Assembly: GCA_009846685.1 (NCBI GenBank)
Contig: VWVY01000005.1
Span: forward strand, 124,001 to 188,000
DNA from: Rhizobiales bacterium SYSU XM002
Lineage (GTDB): Bacteria; Pseudomonadota; Alphaproteobacteria; Rhizobiales; Beijerinckiaceae
DNA length: 64,000 nucleotides
Direction of reading: 5' to 3'
Part shown: piece by piece, positions 8,130-18,831 of the stretch
Layout of the letters: every line of letters begins with the position of its first letter
Position numbering within the stretch: the first letter of the stretch is position 1
Notes under the pieces: generated by a model
What the model was told of the DNA's origin: nothing
Seen by the model: only the letters and a program-made list of their open reading frames with translations
Database searches by the model: none
Translations under genes and position numbers: made by a program

Positions 8130-9797
8130 ATGACGGAAGCGGGCGCTCCGGTTCTCTGGCGCATCGACCTGCCTGACGAGACCGCGACCGAGCGCGTGGC
8201 GCAGCAGATCGCTGCGGAATTGCGGCCGGGCGATCTCGTGACGCTCGCGGGCGATCTCGGGGCCGGCAAGACCACCTTCGCACGGGCGATGATCCGCACC
8301 TTGACGCGCGATCCGGCGCTGGAGGTGCCAAGCCCGACCTACACCCTGATGCAGACGTATGACGCGCCGGATTTTCGCATCGTCCACGCGGATCTCTACC
8401 GCGTCGCCGATGTCAGCGAACTCGTTGAACTCGGCTGGGAGGATGCGGCGGAAAACGCGATCGTCCTGTGCGAATGGGCCGATAAGGCGGGCGACATTCT
8501 CGCCGAGGATCGGCTTGATGCCCGCTTCGACATTCCGCCCGGCGGCGAGGGACGCATCCTCACGCTCACCGGCCACGGCCGCCTTGCGCCCCGGCTGGCG
8601 CGCGCCTGCGCGATCGACGGCCTTTTCCGGAAAGGGGGCTTTCCCGATCCCGCGCGCGAATTCATGCAAGGCGATGCTTCGGTGCGCGCCTACGAGCGCA
8701 TTCGCGATCCAGCCTCCGGCCGCAGCGCCATTCTCATGATCGCGCCGCGACGGCCGGACGGGCCGCCGATTCGCTTGGGCAAGAGCTATTCGCAGCTCGT
8801 GCATCTCGCCGAATCCGTCCATGCCTTTGTCGCGATGACCAAGGGCCTTCGCGACCTTGGCCTCTCCGCGCCGGAACTCTACGCCGCCGACCTCGACGCC
8901 GGGCTGCTGCTGATCGAGGATCTCGGCATCGAGGGGGTCGTCGATGCCAACGGTCCGATCCCGGAGCGTTACGCATTGGCGGTGGATGTGCTAGCCGAAC
9001 TTCATTCGCGCACCCTGCCGACCGAGCTTCCCGTCGACGGGTTGCAGATGCACAAGCTGCATCGGTACGATCTTGAGGCGCTGACCATCGAGGCTGAACT
9101 GCTGCTCGACTGGTACCTGCCCTACGCCAACAAGCGCACGCCGAACGCCGGTATGCGCCTCGGTTTTGTTGACCAATGGGTCTCGACGCTCGATGTGATC
9201 GTCAACGGTGAGCGGACCTGGACGCTACGCGACTACCACTCGCCCAACCTGATCTGGCTGCCCGCGCGCGAGGGGCTGCGCAGGATTGGTCTGATCGACT
9301 ATCAGGACTGCGTCATCGGTCACCCTGCCTACGATGTCGTTTCGCTGCTTCAGGATGCGCGCGTCACCGTGCCGGAACCGCTCGAACTCTCGCTGCTCGC
9401 CCGTTATGCCAAGGGTCGGCGCGCGCGTGATCCCGATTTCGACATGCAGGCTTTCGCGGCGGCCTATGCCATTCTCGGCGCGCAACGCGCGACCAAGGTC
9501 CTTGGCATCTTCGTCCGGCTCGACCGACGTGACGGCAAGCCAGCCTACCTGAGGCATATCCCCCGGATCGAGGCCTATCTCAAGCGCTGCCTCGCGCATC
9601 CGGTCTTGGCAAAGCTCGCCGGCTGGTATCAAACCAACCTGCCGGGATTTGCGACGGATTCGGGGAATGGGGCAGGCATTGGCGATCGACAAGGCGATGG
9701 TGCTGGCAGCGGGGCTGGGCACGCGGATGCGCCCGCTGACGGACAAGCTGCCGAAGCCGCTGGTGAAGGCGGGCGGCAGGACCCTGCTCGATCATAA
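8130..9797 (+). CDS. tsaE-amgK: Fusion of TsaE ATPase and AmgK-type amino sugar kinase
   Basis: Two domains in one 555-residue chain. Residues about 10-150 are TsaE, the ATPase of the tRNA threonylcarbamoyladenosine complex (P-loop GDLGAGKT at 41-48, then PSPTYTLMQTYD and HADLYRV). Residues about 180-505 are an aminoglycoside-phosphotransferase fold like AmgK, the N-acetylmuramate/N-acetylglucosamine anomeric kinase (LRDYHSPNLIWL, LIDYQDCVIGHPAYD). The following gene is MurU, the next step in the anomeric recycling route to UDP-MurNAc. Fusion is known in this order. After about residue 507 (WYQTNLPGFA) the frame continues for about 48 Gly/Ala/Asp-rich residues that lie out of frame over the start of murU, an overlap of 131 bases; this tail looks like run-on, not a domain. 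Confidence 0.9.
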   Translation: MTEAGAPVLWRIDLPDETATERVAQQIAAELRPGDLVTLAGDLGAGKTTFARAMIRTLTRDPALEVPSPTYTLMQTYDAPDFRIVHADLYRVADVSELVELGWEDAAENAIVLCEWADKAGDILAEDRLDARFDIPPGGEGRILTLTGHGRLAPRLARACAIDGLFRKGGFPDPAREFMQGDASVRAYERIRDPASGRSAILMIAPRRPDGPPIRLGKSYSQLVHLAESVHAFVAMTKGLRDLGLSAPELYAADLDAGLLLIEDLGIEGVVDANGPIPERYALAVDVLAELHSRTLPTELPVDGLQMHKLHRYDLEALTIEAELLLDWYLPYANKRTPNAGMRLGFVDQWVSTLDVIVNGERTWTLRDYHSPNLIWLPAREGLRRIGLIDYQDCVIGHPAYDVVSLLQDARVTVPEPLELSLLARYAKGRRARDPDFDMQAFAAAYAILGAQRATKVLGIFVRLDRRDGKPAYLRHIPRIEAYLKRCLAHPVLAKLAGWYQTNLPGFATDSGNGAGIGDRQGDGAGSGAGHADAPADGQAAEAAGEGGRQDPARS

Positions 9798-10392
9798 CCT
9801 CGACCAGCTCGCCGCCTGCGGGGTCCGTGATGCGGTGGTCAATGTCCATTACCTTCCCGATCAGATCATCGCGCACGTGAAGGGGCGGAAGGCACCGCGC
9901 ATCACCATTTCCGACGAGCGCGACCGCATCCTCGATTCCGGCGGCGGCATCGGCAAGGTGCTGCCCTTCTTCGGCAACCGGCCCTTCTTTTCGCTCAACG
10001 CCGATACGATCTGGCTTGATGGGCCACGCCGCAACCTCGACCGGATGCGGGAGTATTTCGATCCAGAAACGATGGATGTGCTCCTGCTGGTCGCTCCTGC
10101 GGTCTCCACCATCGGCTGGGGTAATCGCGGAGATTTCATCCTCGAACAGGATGGTCGCCTGCGTCGCCCGAAGCCGGGCGAGGTCGCGCCTTTCGCCTAT
10201 ACCGGCGCCGCGATCCTCAAACCGCAATCCTTCTCCGGAAAACCCGAGGTCTTCTCGCTCAACCGCATCTTCGACGAGGCACGGGAGGCGGACCGGTTTT
10301 ACGGCCTCCGGCTTGATGGCTTGTTCATGCATGTCGGCACGCCCGCCGCGCTGGAAGAGGCCGAGCGGGCGCTCACCCTCTATGATCGGTAG
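9667..10392 (+). CDS. murU: N-acetylmuramate-alpha-1-phosphate uridylyltransferase-like nucleotidyltransferase MurU
   Basis: Sugar-1-phosphate nucleotidyltransferase of 241 residues, close in organisation to MurU, which makes UDP-MurNAc from MurNAc-1-phosphate in peptidoglycan recycling. The signature AMVLAAGLGTRMRPLTDKLPKPLV is near the N-terminus (pyrophosphorylase consensus with catalytic Arg and Lys), followed by NVHYLPDQI and FFSLNADTIW. The ATG at 9667 is preferred; a TTG at 9649 is in frame. It begins inside the end of tsaE-amgK and ends six bases before addB. The adjacent AmgK domain supports the substrate, though related mannose- or glucose-phosphate enzymes share the fold. Confidence 0.85.
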   Translation: MGQALAIDKAMVLAAGLGTRMRPLTDKLPKPLVKAGGRTLLDHNLDQLAACGVRDAVVNVHYLPDQIIAHVKGRKAPRITISDERDRILDSGGGIGKVLPFFGNRPFFSLNADTIWLDGPRRNLDRMREYFDPETMDVLLLVAPAVSTIGWGNRGDFILEQDGRLRRPKPGEVAPFAYTGAAILKPQSFSGKPEVFSLNRIFDEAREADRFYGLRLDGLFMHVGTPAALEEAERALTLYDR

Positions 10393-10398
10393 CGTCCG

Positions 10399-13300
10399 AT
10401 GACGCGCACGGTCCCGAACGTCTTCACGATAGCGCCGGGGCTGCCTTTCGTGCGGCTTGTGGTCGAGGAGCTTCTGGCGGGTCGGCTCATCGACATTCCC
10501 TTCGGCGAAGAGCCGCATCGCCTTGCCGATCTCACGATCCATGTGCCGACGCAGCGCGTGCGCCGCCTTGTGGAGGAAGAGTTCATCCGCACACTCGCCC
10601 CACGCCCGGCCATCCTGCCGCGCATCCGGCCGCTGGCGGAGCCCGGCGATCCGCTCCGGACACCCGAGGAGGGGGAAGCGGAAAACGATGGACTTTCGAT
10701 CGACGCGCTTGGCGCCGGCCGCATCATCGGTCCGCTCGAACGCCGTTTCCTGCTGCTGCCACTGGTGAGGGCCTGGCTGCACGGCATCCGCGCCGAGGCG
10801 GGTGATCGGCTCACGGGCGAGGCCGGCCTACGCGAGGAGCTCGTTCTCGCGGATGAGCTTGGTCGACTGATCGACGAGATGCGGATCGCCGAGGAGCCGC
10901 TGGCCAAGCTCGAATCCACCGCTCCGCCGGGTTACGACGAAGCGAAACACGATCTCTATTGGGCAAAATCGCGTGAATTCCTGCGGATTGCCGCCCAAGC
11001 CTGGCCTGCGCATCTGCTGGAAATCGGCGCGCGCGACGAGATGGAGGTTCGCCTCGAAAACATCGGGATCGAGACCCGCCGCATCGCGGGCGGTGCCGGC
11101 GGACCGGTGCTGGTGATCGGTTCGACCGGGTCCGTGCTGGCGACTGCGCGGCTGATGCGAGCGGTAAGTCACCACCCGCAGGGCGCAGTCGTCCTGCCGG
11201 GTCTGGATATCGATCTTGACGAAACCGCCTGGGCGATGATCGGCGACGACAAATCGACCATCGCCACCCGCTTCGCGCATCCGCAGGCGAGCCTCAAGAA
11301 CCTGCTGGCGATCCTCGGCCTCAGGCGCGAGAATGTCGTGACGATTGGCGCGACAATGAGGGCGCGCAATCGCGTGATCTCCGAGGCCTTGCGCCCGGCG
11401 GAGACCATCGATCTCTGGCGTGATCGCGTGGATACATCGCTGCTCGTCTCCGGGTTGGAGGGCATTGAGGTGATCGAAGCCGCCGAAGAACGGGAAGAAG
11501 GGCTCGCCGTCGCGCTGTTGATGCGCGAGACGCTTGAAGACCCGTCGGCTTCCGTTGTCTGCGTCACGGCCAATCGCAAGCTTGCCGAGCGCGTCCGCGC
11601 CGAACTGCGACGCTGGGCGATCGATGTCGAGGATTCGGCCGGCGTTCCGCTCTCCGAAACCCCGGCCGGGCGCATGCTGCTCCTGTTGTTCCGTGCCGCG
11701 ACCGAGCAGGACGGCGGTGCAATCCTCGCCTTGTTGCGCGATCCGCTTGTCGCACTCGGCTTCGATGCTGCGACTTTTGAACCCCTCGTCGATGCGATGG
11801 AAATCCTCGTGTTTCGCGGACGGCATTTCTCGAAGGGAGAACCGCTTTCGGCACGAGTCGCCGTGGTCCTGGCAAAGGAAGAGCGCCACGCCCATCCTGC
11901 GGCCGAACGCATCGGCACGGAGGTCCGGGCGGAACTGCCGGTTCTCGCCAAGGCCCTCGATGACGTTTTCGTCCGCCTCGTCGGGGACGATGCCCCGCGA
12001 CGTCTCGATGATTTTGCTGTTGCGCTCGGTGACGCAATGCACCGGCTCACGGAAGATGTCGATGGGCGTACTCCGCTTGGGGAGGATGCGCATTCCGCCC
12101 GTCTGCTCGTGCTGCTGGAAGAGGTGGGCGCGCATGGTGCTGCGACGCTGATGGAGCCTTCTGACGCGATCAGCGCAATCGAGTTGCTCGTCCGCGGTGA
12201 TATTCTCCCTCCGGTCGGTGGTCATCCGCGCGCAGCGATACTGGGACCGCTGGAATCGCGTCTCGTCAAGGCGGATCGGATCATCCTCGCCGGCCTCAAT
12301 GAAGGCTCGTTCCCGCCAGCGGCGCGAGAGGGGCCGTTTCTCAACCGGACGATGCGGCTCGATCTGGGTCTGCAACCGCCGGAGCGCCGAATCGGCCAGA
12401 GCGCACACGATTTCGCGATGCTCGCCGGCGCACGGCATGTCGTGCTGACGCGGGCTCGCCGCGAGGGCGAATCGCCGGCGCTGGCCTCGCGGTTCCTTCG
12501 GCGCCTGCGAGGGCTGGTCGGCGAGGACAACTGGAAGGAAGCCGCCGGGCGCGGTACCCGCATCATCGACTTCGCACGGCGGCTGGACGAACCGTCAGGC
12601 CCGGTCAGGCCTTGCGTCGAGCCGGAGCCCTTTCCTGCCGCGCCGCGCGTGCCGGCGAAACTCTCCGTCACGGAAATCGAGACCCTGCGGCGTGATCCCT
12701 ACGCGATCTACGCCCGGCATCTGCTTGGCCTCGAGCCGCTGGAGCCGATCGAGCCGGAACTCGATGCGCGCGAGCGCGGCACCGTGCTCCACGCCTGTCT
12801 TGAGGAATACGTAAAGTCCGACCCGCCGGTCGACCCGGCGGCGGCGGCGGACAGATTGATCGAGATCGGTCGCAGACACTTCGACAGCCTGCGGCATGAT
12901 CGCGAACTCCACGAATTCTGGTGGCAGCGCTTTCGCGAGATCGTTCCGGGTTTCGTCGCTTTCGACCATGAGCGGCGCGTGCAGGGTTGGCAGGTTCTGG
13001 CCGAGCGTTACGGCAGGGTGGAAATCAACCTTCCCGCCGGCGAAACTGTCGCGATCACCGGCCGCGCCGATCGGATCGAGACCCGCGCCGGTGAGCGCGC
13101 GATATTCGATTACAAATCAGGCGCTGTTCCGAACAAGAATGACATTCTGGCACATCTTGCGGCGCAACTGCCGGCCACGGCGGCGCTAGCTCGGCGCGGT
13201 GCATTCCCCGATGTATCGGTCGAGGCCGAAACCAGTGCGCTCGCACATCTCTCCGTCGGCGGGCAGGAAGCGGTCGAGCCGGTAGAGGTCAAACCGCCGG

Positions 13301-13491
13301 ACCTCTCGCTCGATGCCTTCGCCGAGGAGGACTGGAAGCTTTTGGAGGAGCAGCTCTCCCGCCTCGCGAGCGGTGAGGAGGCCTACCGCGTGCGGCTCTA
13401 TCCGAAATCCGGCAATCGCCCCGGCGATTACGATCATCTTGCCCGCGTCGACGAATGGCGGATGGTTGGTGTGGGCGAGGACACGGAATGA
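10399..13491 (+). CDS. addB: Double-strand break repair protein AddB, alphaproteobacterial type
   Basis: The 1030-residue subunit of the AddAB helicase-nuclease that resects double-strand ends and loads RecA. The N-terminus (PNVFTIAPGLPFVRLVVEELLAG) and the central LAGLNEGSFPP block are typical of the alphaproteobacterial family, which lacks a working helicase P-loop. The C-terminal PD-(D/E)XK nuclease is visible as RGTVLHACLEEYV, GRADRIE and IFDYKSG. I do not see the four-cysteine iron-sulfur cluster motif of Bacillus AddB. Its stop overlaps the addA start (ATGA), indicating coupled synthesis of a 1:1 complex. Confidence 0.95.
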   Translation: MTRTVPNVFTIAPGLPFVRLVVEELLAGRLIDIPFGEEPHRLADLTIHVPTQRVRRLVEEEFIRTLAPRPAILPRIRPLAEPGDPLRTPEEGEAENDGLSIDALGAGRIIGPLERRFLLLPLVRAWLHGIRAEAGDRLTGEAGLREELVLADELGRLIDEMRIAEEPLAKLESTAPPGYDEAKHDLYWAKSREFLRIAAQAWPAHLLEIGARDEMEVRLENIGIETRRIAGGAGGPVLVIGSTGSVLATARLMRAVSHHPQGAVVLPGLDIDLDETAWAMIGDDKSTIATRFAHPQASLKNLLAILGLRRENVVTIGATMRARNRVISEALRPAETIDLWRDRVDTSLLVSGLEGIEVIEAAEEREEGLAVALLMRETLEDPSASVVCVTANRKLAERVRAELRRWAIDVEDSAGVPLSETPAGRMLLLLFRAATEQDGGAILALLRDPLVALGFDAATFEPLVDAMEILVFRGRHFSKGEPLSARVAVVLAKEERHAHPAAERIGTEVRAELPVLAKALDDVFVRLVGDDAPRRLDDFAVALGDAMHRLTEDVDGRTPLGEDAHSARLLVLLEEVGAHGAATLMEPSDAISAIELLVRGDILPPVGGHPRAAILGPLESRLVKADRIILAGLNEGSFPPAAREGPFLNRTMRLDLGLQPPERRIGQSAHDFAMLAGARHVVLTRARREGESPALASRFLRRLRGLVGEDNWKEAAGRGTRIIDFARRLDEPSGPVRPCVEPEPFPAAPRVPAKLSVTEIETLRRDPYAIYARHLLGLEPLEPIEPELDARERGTVLHACLEEYVKSDPPVDPAAAADRLIEIGRRHFDSLRHDRELHEFWWQRFREIVPGFVAFDHERRVQGWQVLAERYGRVEINLPAGETVAITGRADRIETRAGERAIFDYKSGAVPNKNDILAHLAAQLPATAALARRGAFPDVSVEAETSALAHLSVGGQEAVEPVEVKPPDLSLDAFAEEDWKLLEEQLSRLASGEEAYRVRLYPKSGNRPGDYDHLARVDEWRMVGVGEDTE

Positions 13492-16400
13492 ACAGTCCCT
13501 TCGTCATCCCCGAAAGCGAGCGGCAGGATCGGATCGCTGCGACCGAGCCGAGGCAGGATGTCTGGGTGTCGGCCAACGCGGGCTCCGGCAAGACGACGAT
13601 CCTGCGCAACCGCGTGATCCGGCTGCTGTTGGAAGGCGTCGCGCCGGATCGCATCCTCTGCCTCACCTACACCAAGGCGGCGGCGGCCGAGATGCAGGGG
13701 CGCATCTTCGCTGAACTCGCGCGTTGGGTGCAGCTCGACGACAAGGCGCTCGGTGAAGAGCTTGCCGGTCTCGCAGGTGATGCACGGGCGGCGACGCCGC
13801 AGCGTCTTGCCCGCGCGCGCACGCTTTTCGCCCACGCTATCGAGACGCCGGGCGGGCTCAAGATCCAGACGATCCATGCCTTCGCCGAGCGAGCCTTGCA
13901 TCTCTTCCCTCTGGAAGCCGGGGTGCCGCTCAACTTCGAGGTTGTGGAAGCGGGCGAAGCGAAGACCATGCGGCTTGAGGCTCGCAAAGCGGCGATCGGG
14001 CTGGCGGTGTCCGAACCGGCCTCGAAAATTGGTCTCGCGCTCGGGGAGATCATCTCCGCGGGCGGCACGGAGCGATTCGAGAAGGCGCTCGATGCGGCGC
14101 TGGAGGAGCTTTCTATCCTTCGCCTGCGTGACGAATCGGTTGCCTCCGGCACGGAGCGTGACGCGCGATATCGGCGCCTTTTCGGTATCAGACCCGGCGA
14201 AACGCTCGAAGCGCTTGAAGGGGCTTTCTCTCGTGAACGGCCCGCGTTCAGCGAGATCGAATCGCAGATCGAGGCTATCCTGGCGCTGGGCGTGCCGGGA
14301 GCCAGCGACACCAAGGTGCTCGACCAGCTTCGCCGAGCCGTCGGCGCGCGCGAAGGTGGGCGCGACTGGATACCCGCCTATCTCGCCGTGTTTCTGACCG
14401 GCAAGAATGAGGAAAAGGCCAATGCCTTCACCAAGGGGCTGAAGGGCAGGCTGCCCCGGCTCGAAGCCTTCGAGACGGTCGAGAAGTCCGCCTGCGTCGA
14501 TTATCTCGAACGTCGCCGGGCAATCGTTTCGTTCAATCGCTCGCTCGCGCTTCTGACCTTTGCCGAAGATGTGCTCTCGCGCTTCGAAGCCTCCAAGCGC
14601 ACCCGCGCCCTCCTCGATTTCAACGACCTGATCGCGGCCTTGCGGCGTCTTCTCGCGCGAGCCGACGCGAGCTGGATCATGATGAAGCTCGACAGCGCCA
14701 TCGAGCATGTGCTGATTGATGAGGCGCAGGATACGACGCGCGAGATGTGGGATATCGTCCGGGCGCTGACGAGCGAGTTCTTCGCCGGCGAGGGGCGGAC
14801 GAAGCGTTTCCGTTCGTTGTTCGTCGTCGGCGACGAGAAGCAGTCGATTTTTTCATTCCAAGGTGCGGACCCCACGGTCTTTGAAGAGACGCGGCATTAT
14901 TTCGCGGAACAATCCGTGGCACGCACAGGCCCTGATGTGGATGTGCGACAGAACCGCATTCACCATCCCATACCACTGCGCTCTTCTTTCCGGTCGAGTG
15001 CGGATGTGCTGGCGGCAGTGGACAAGGTTTTCGCAAGCGAGCATCGAGCCGAAGGGCTCGGCGCGTCCGGTGCGCCGACGGTGCATCATGCGGCGAAGAC
15101 CCGGCATCCCGGCCTCGCGGAACTCTGGCCGGTCGATTACAAGGAAACGGAAGGAGCGGCCCGCAGTGGTCTTTTCGCTTTGGCTGACCGCATCGCAGAG
15201 CGGATTGCCAGCCTGCTGGCGACGGGGCGACACCTGTCCAGCGACGAACCGGTCCGCCCCGGCGATATCCTCATCCTGGTCCAGAAGCGCGGCGGGCTTT
15301 TCAAGGCGATCCTGAAGTCGCTGAAACAGCGCGAAGTACCGGTCAGTGGCGCCGACCGGCTCAAGCTTCAGGAAGAACTGGTGATCCGGGATCTGCTGGT
15401 GATCGCAGAGGCCGCGCTGCTGCCAGCGGATGATCTCGCACTGGCGACCGCACTGAAGACGCCGCTCTTCGATCTTGACGAAAACGCGCTGGAACGGCTC
15501 GCGCGGGGACGAGCAGGCGCACTTTTTGATGCACTGTGCGCCGGCGGAGAATTCGAGGCGCTCGCGAGATGTTGGCGCGACCTTCGCCGACGTGCGCGCG
15601 AAGATTCGCCCTTCGCTTTTTTTTCCCACCTTCTCAATGCGCCGATTCCTTCCAGTGAGGCGATCAGCGGACGCCGCGCGATCTACGCTCGCCTTGGCGC
15701 AGACGCCGGCGATCCGCTCGACGCCTTCCTCCTCGAAGCCCAGGGTTTCACGAGTCGCGAACCCGGGTCGCTCCTCCGGTTCGTATTGGCGCAGCGCGCC
15801 CGCGAGAGCGAGTTGAAGCGTGATCTCGAACAGGGGGCCGACAAGGTCCGGGTCATGACCGTGCATGGCGCAAAGGGGCTGGAGGCGCGCATCGTCTTCC
15901 TTGCCGATGCCTTGACGAAGCCGGATCGAGGCAAGGAGAAGCCCGCTTTCGTGATGAACGCGGCCGCCGAGAGCAACCGGACCGAGCCCCTGCTCGTCTG
16001 GTCTGGCGAGAAGGATAGTGAAACCAGCCCCCAGCGCACCGCGCGTGCCGGGCAGCGGCGCCGGACGATGCAGGAGTACAGGCGACTTCTCTATGTCGGC
16101 ATGACCCGGGCAGCGGATCAGCTTTACGTGTCGGGCTATTCGGACAAGGAGCCCCCTAGGAAAGCCACCGATCCGGCACCGCTCGAGGAAAGCTGGTACC
16201 AGCTTGTCGCCGCCGGCTTCTCCGAGGGCGGCGCACGCGTCGTTTCGGCGGAAGATGGGCGCGAAATTCTACGTCTGGGCGCTGATCCCGCTTCCAGGGT
16301 TGAACGAGACGACCGGCAGGCGGACAAGAACGAGCCTCCGCCGCCCGGTTGGTTGTTCCGGAAGCTGCCGCCGCCGGGGGCTGTCCTGCCGCCCTTGCGG

Positions 16401-16982
16401 CCTTCAGCAGGCTTTCCGCTCGGTGACGCGCGCCCGACGCCTGACCCTGAAGGAGCGTTCGGGCGGCGCGAGCGCGGTATTTTCCTGCACAAACTTTATG
16501 AAATTCTGCCAGGCATGCCGGCCACGCGGCGCGAACCGGTGGCAAGATCGATCGCGGCGCGCATTGCCCCGGGAACGGGTGGCAATGACATCGCAGCCCT
16601 TCTCCGGCCTGTTCTCGGAGCGCTTGACGATCCCGCGAATGCCTGGATTTTCGCCGAACCTTCCCGCGCGGAAGTGCCCGTTGCCGGAACTGTGGTCTTG
16701 CCGAACGGCGAGCGGCGGGTTGTCGCCGGCCGGATCGACCGGCTGATCGTGCAGCCTGATGCGGTCGATATCGTGGATATCAAGACTGGCCACGAACGGT
16801 CAGCGGCGGAGGATGCTGCGATCCTGCGGCAGATGGCGCTTTACCGGGCCCTGCTCGCCGGCCTTTATCCGGAAAGGTTGATCCGCTGTCATGTCTTCTG
16901 GGCGGAAACCGCGCGGCACGAAATTTTGCCATCCAAAGCGCTGGATCGAACATTAGATGGCATTGATGTAAAACAAGAGTGA
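13488..16982 (+). CDS. addA: Double-strand break repair helicase AddA
   Basis: UvrD-type superfamily 1 helicase and nuclease subunit of AddAB, 1164 residues. Motif I is [10 protein letters not shown], motif [10 protein letters not shown], with [15 protein letters not shown] (motif III) and [12 protein letters not shown] (motif V region). The C-terminal nuclease shows AGRIDRLI and VDIVDIKTG. The ATG at 13488 overlaps the addB stop and gives [13 protein letters not shown]; an in-frame start 33 bases earlier lies inside addB. The thioredoxin gene follows after 83 bases. Confidence 0.95.
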   Translation: MNSPFVIPESERQDRIAATEPRQDVWVSANAGSGKTTILRNRVIRLLLEGVAPDRILCLTYTKAAAAEMQGRIFAELARWVQLDDKALGEELAGLAGDARAATPQRLARARTLFAHAIETPGGLKIQTIHAFAERALHLFPLEAGVPLNFEVVEAGEAKTMRLEARKAAIGLAVSEPASKIGLALGEIISAGGTERFEKALDAALEELSILRLRDESVASGTERDARYRRLFGIRPGETLEALEGAFSRERPAFSEIESQIEAILALGVPGASDTKVLDQLRRAVGAREGGRDWIPAYLAVFLTGKNEEKANAFTKGLKGRLPRLEAFETVEKSACVDYLERRRAIVSFNRSLALLTFAEDVLSRFEASKRTRALLDFNDLIAALRRLLARADASWIMMKLDSAIEHVLIDEAQDTTREMWDIVRALTSEFFAGEGRTKRFRSLFVVGDEKQSIFSFQGADPTVFEETRHYFAEQSVARTGPDVDVRQNRIHHPIPLRSSFRSSADVLAAVDKVFASEHRAEGLGASGAPTVHHAAKTRHPGLAELWPVDYKETEGAARSGLFALADRIAERIASLLATGRHLSSDEPVRPGDILILVQKRGGLFKAILKSLKQREVPVSGADRLKLQEELVIRDLLVIAEAALLPADDLALATALKTPLFDLDENALERLARGRAGALFDALCAGGEFEALARCWRDLRRRAREDSPFAFFSHLLNAPIPSSEAISGRRAIYARLGADAGDPLDAFLLEAQGFTSREPGSLLRFVLAQRARESELKRDLEQGADKVRVMTVHGAKGLEARIVFLADALTKPDRGKEKPAFVMNAAAESNRTEPLLVWSGEKDSETSPQRTARAGQRRRTMQEYRRLLYVGMTRAADQLYVSGYSDKEPPRKATDPAPLEESWYQLVAAGFSEGGARVVSAEDGREILRLGADPASRVERDDRQADKNEPPPPGWLFRKLPPPGAVLPPLRPSAGFPLGDARPTPDPEGAFGRRERGIFLHKLYEILPGMPATRREPVARSIAARIAPGTGGNDIAALLRPVLGALDDPANAWIFAEPSRAEVPVAGTVVLPNGERRVVAGRIDRLIVQPDAVDIVDIKTGHERSAAEDAAILRQMALYRALLAGLYPERLIRCHVFWAETARHEILPSKALDRTLDGIDVKQE

Positions 16983-17065
16983 TGTCCGGCACTCTTGATT
17001 CCGCCGACTGCTCTTCCTACCTTCTGAGCCAGAAATCCCCGTGGATTTTTATGAAAGGAACCGCG

Positions 17066-17392
17066 ATGGGCGCGAACACCCACACTGTCACCGACAAGTC
17101 CTTTGCCGCTGACGTTCTCCAGTCGGCCACACCGGTCGTCGTCGATTTCTGGGCGCCTTGGTGCGGTCCGTGCAAGATGATCGCGCCGGCGCTTGAGGAG
17201 ATCGCTGCCGAGATGGCGGGCAAGGTCAAGGTCGTGAAGGTCAACGTCGACGAGAATCAGGAAGTCGCCGCGCAGTTCGGCATCCGCTCGATTCCGACGC
17301 TGATGGTCTTCAAGGGCGGCAAGCTTGCCGCCACCAAGGTCGGTGCGGGCTCGAAGAGCGACCTGTCGAAATGGATCACCGCCTCAGCCTGA
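17066..17392 (+). CDS. trxA: Thioredoxin 1
   Basis: General cytosolic dithiol reductant of 108 residues. The active site WCGPC is at residues 32-36, and the cis-proline loop reads RSIPTLMVF. The ATG at 17066, preceded by GAAAGGA, gives a standard-length thioredoxin; longer in-frame starts (16979, 17051) add a non-conserved leader. A strong intrinsic terminator follows 23 bases after the stop, closing the plus-strand run that begins at divL. Confidence 0.95.
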   Translation: MGANTHTVTDKSFAADVLQSATPVVVDFWAPWCGPCKMIAPALEEIAAEMAGKVKVVKVNVDENQEVAAQFGIRSIPTLMVFKGGKLAATKVGAGSKSDLSKWITASA

Positions 17393-17414
17393 TCGCTCTC
17401 TGGATGACTTTGGG

Positions 17415-17438
17415 AAACCCGGCTCCGGCCGGGTTTTT
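17415..17438 (+). terminator. Rho-independent terminator of trxA
   Basis: AAACCCGGC (17415-17423) pairs perfectly with GCCGGGTTT (17428-17436) around a TCCG loop, followed by a run of T. A further hairpin, GCGAAGA/TCTTCGC at 17472-17488, separates it from the convergent folC. Confidence 0.9.
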
Positions 17439-17492
17439 CATGTGCAGACCACGTCAGGCGATGCGTGGTTTGCGAAGAATATCTTCGCTTCT

Positions 17493-18806
17493 TTATTCCG
17501 GGATTGCGCCGTCGAGCGCGAGCACCTCGCCGGCGAGATAGAGCGAGCCGGTGATGACGATCCGCGGCGGCTCGCGCCAGTCGCGTGCGCCGAGGTATTT
17601 GAGGCTCTCCGTGATCGAACCGGCGACAGCCGAAGGCAATCCCAGTTTCCGCCCGACTGCGGCCAGTTCCTCCGGCGGACGCGCGAGCTCGCTGCCGACT
17701 GGCACTGCGAGCAGCTCCCGCGCGAGGCCGACGAAGGGCGCGAGCAGGGCATCCGCATCCTTGCGGGCCAGTGAACCGCAGATCAGCACTAGCGGCTTCG
17801 GGCTTTTCTCCTCAAGTTCGCTGACGGTCTCCGCCAGCGCCCGTGCGCCGTCGGCGTTGTGGCCGCCGTCGAGCCAGATCTCCGCGCCTTTCGGTGCCAG
17901 CTTTGTCAGCGAACCCGTCAGACGCTGGAAGCGCGCCGGCCATTCGACGCGGGTGAGCCCGGTCTCGATCGCCTTCTGACCGACCCGCTCTGGCGCGACG
18001 GCCAGCAATGTGGCGATGGCGGTCGCAGCATTGATATGCTGGTGGCGACCCAACAGGCGCGGGAGCGGAAGATCGAGAACCCGGTCCTCGGCTTGATAGA
18101 TCAGGCGGCCGTTTTCCTCGTGCGCGTGGAAATCCTCGCCGCCGACAAGCGGGCGGATGCCGAGTCGTGCCGCCTCGCGACGGCAGACCGCGAGCGCGTC
18201 CGGGTGCTGCTCGGCGAGAATGAGCGGCGCACCGCGCTTGATGATTCCCGCCTTCTCGAACGCGATCTTGGCGATGGTGTCGCCGAGGTGCTCCCTGTGA
18301 TCCATCGACACCGGCGTGATGACACAGGCTGCCGGGTGCTCGAAGACGTTGGTGGTGTCCATCCGCCCGCCGAGGCCGACTTCCATCAACACGTAGTCGG
18401 CCGGATGGCGCTGGAAAAGATCGATCGCTACCGCCGTCGTGATCTCGAAAAAGGTGATCGGCTCGCCGGCATTGATGCTCTCGACGCGCTCGAAAGCCTC
18501 GACAAGCGCATTCTCGCTCACCAGTTTCCCGCCGCCCGGCGCTGCAAGGCGGATGCGCTCGTGGAAATGCACCAGGTGCGGCGAGGTATAGGCATGGACG
18601 CGAGCCCCGCTTGCCTCCAGCATCGCCCGCATGAAGGCGACGGTCGAGCCCTTGCCGTTGGTGCCGGCAACATGGATCACTGGCGGCAGCTGACGTTCCG
18701 GGTGTCCCATCTTCGCGAGCAGGCGTTCGATCCGGCCGAGGCTGAGATCGATCTTGATCGGGTGAAGCGACTGGAAGCGCGCGATATAGGCGTCCGAAAT
18801 GCGCAT
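17493..18806 (-). CDS. folC: Bifunctional folylpolyglutamate synthase/dihydrofolate synthase
   Basis: ATP-dependent ligase of the Mur fold that joins glutamate to dihydropteroate and then extends folate polyglutamate tails. The 437 residues contain the P-loop HVAGTNGKGST, MEVGLGGRMDTTN, the domain-linking DGGHNADGARAL and CGSLARKDADALL, all typical. It is the last gene of the trpFBA-accD-folC run, 25 bases after accD, an order conserved in this bacterial group. Confidence 0.95.
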   Translation of the reverse strand: MRISDAYIARFQSLHPIKIDLSLGRIERLLAKMGHPERQLPPVIHVAGTNGKGSTVAFMRAMLEASGARVHAYTSPHLVHFHERIRLAAPGGGKLVSENALVEAFERVESINAGEPITFFEITTAVAIDLFQRHPADYVLMEVGLGGRMDTTNVFEHPAACVITPVSMDHREHLGDTIAKIAFEKAGIIKRGAPLILAEQHPDALAVCRREAARLGIRPLVGGEDFHAHEENGRLIYQAEDRVLDLPLPRLLGRHQHINAATAIATLLAVAPERVGQKAIETGLTRVEWPARFQRLTGSLTKLAPKGAEIWLDGGHNADGARALAETVSELEEKSPKPLVLICGSLARKDADALLAPFVGLARELLAVPVGSELARPPEELAAVGRKLGLPSAVAGSITESLKYLGARDWREPPRIVITGSLYLAGEVLALDGAIPE

Positions 18807-18831
18807 CGAAACACCCTGTCTCTAGCCGATC

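Noticed and set aside
13455-13487. Earlier in-frame start for addA giving MADGWCGRGHG
   Set aside because: It lies inside addB, is not conserved, and the ATGA overlap at 13488 gives the expected N-terminus.
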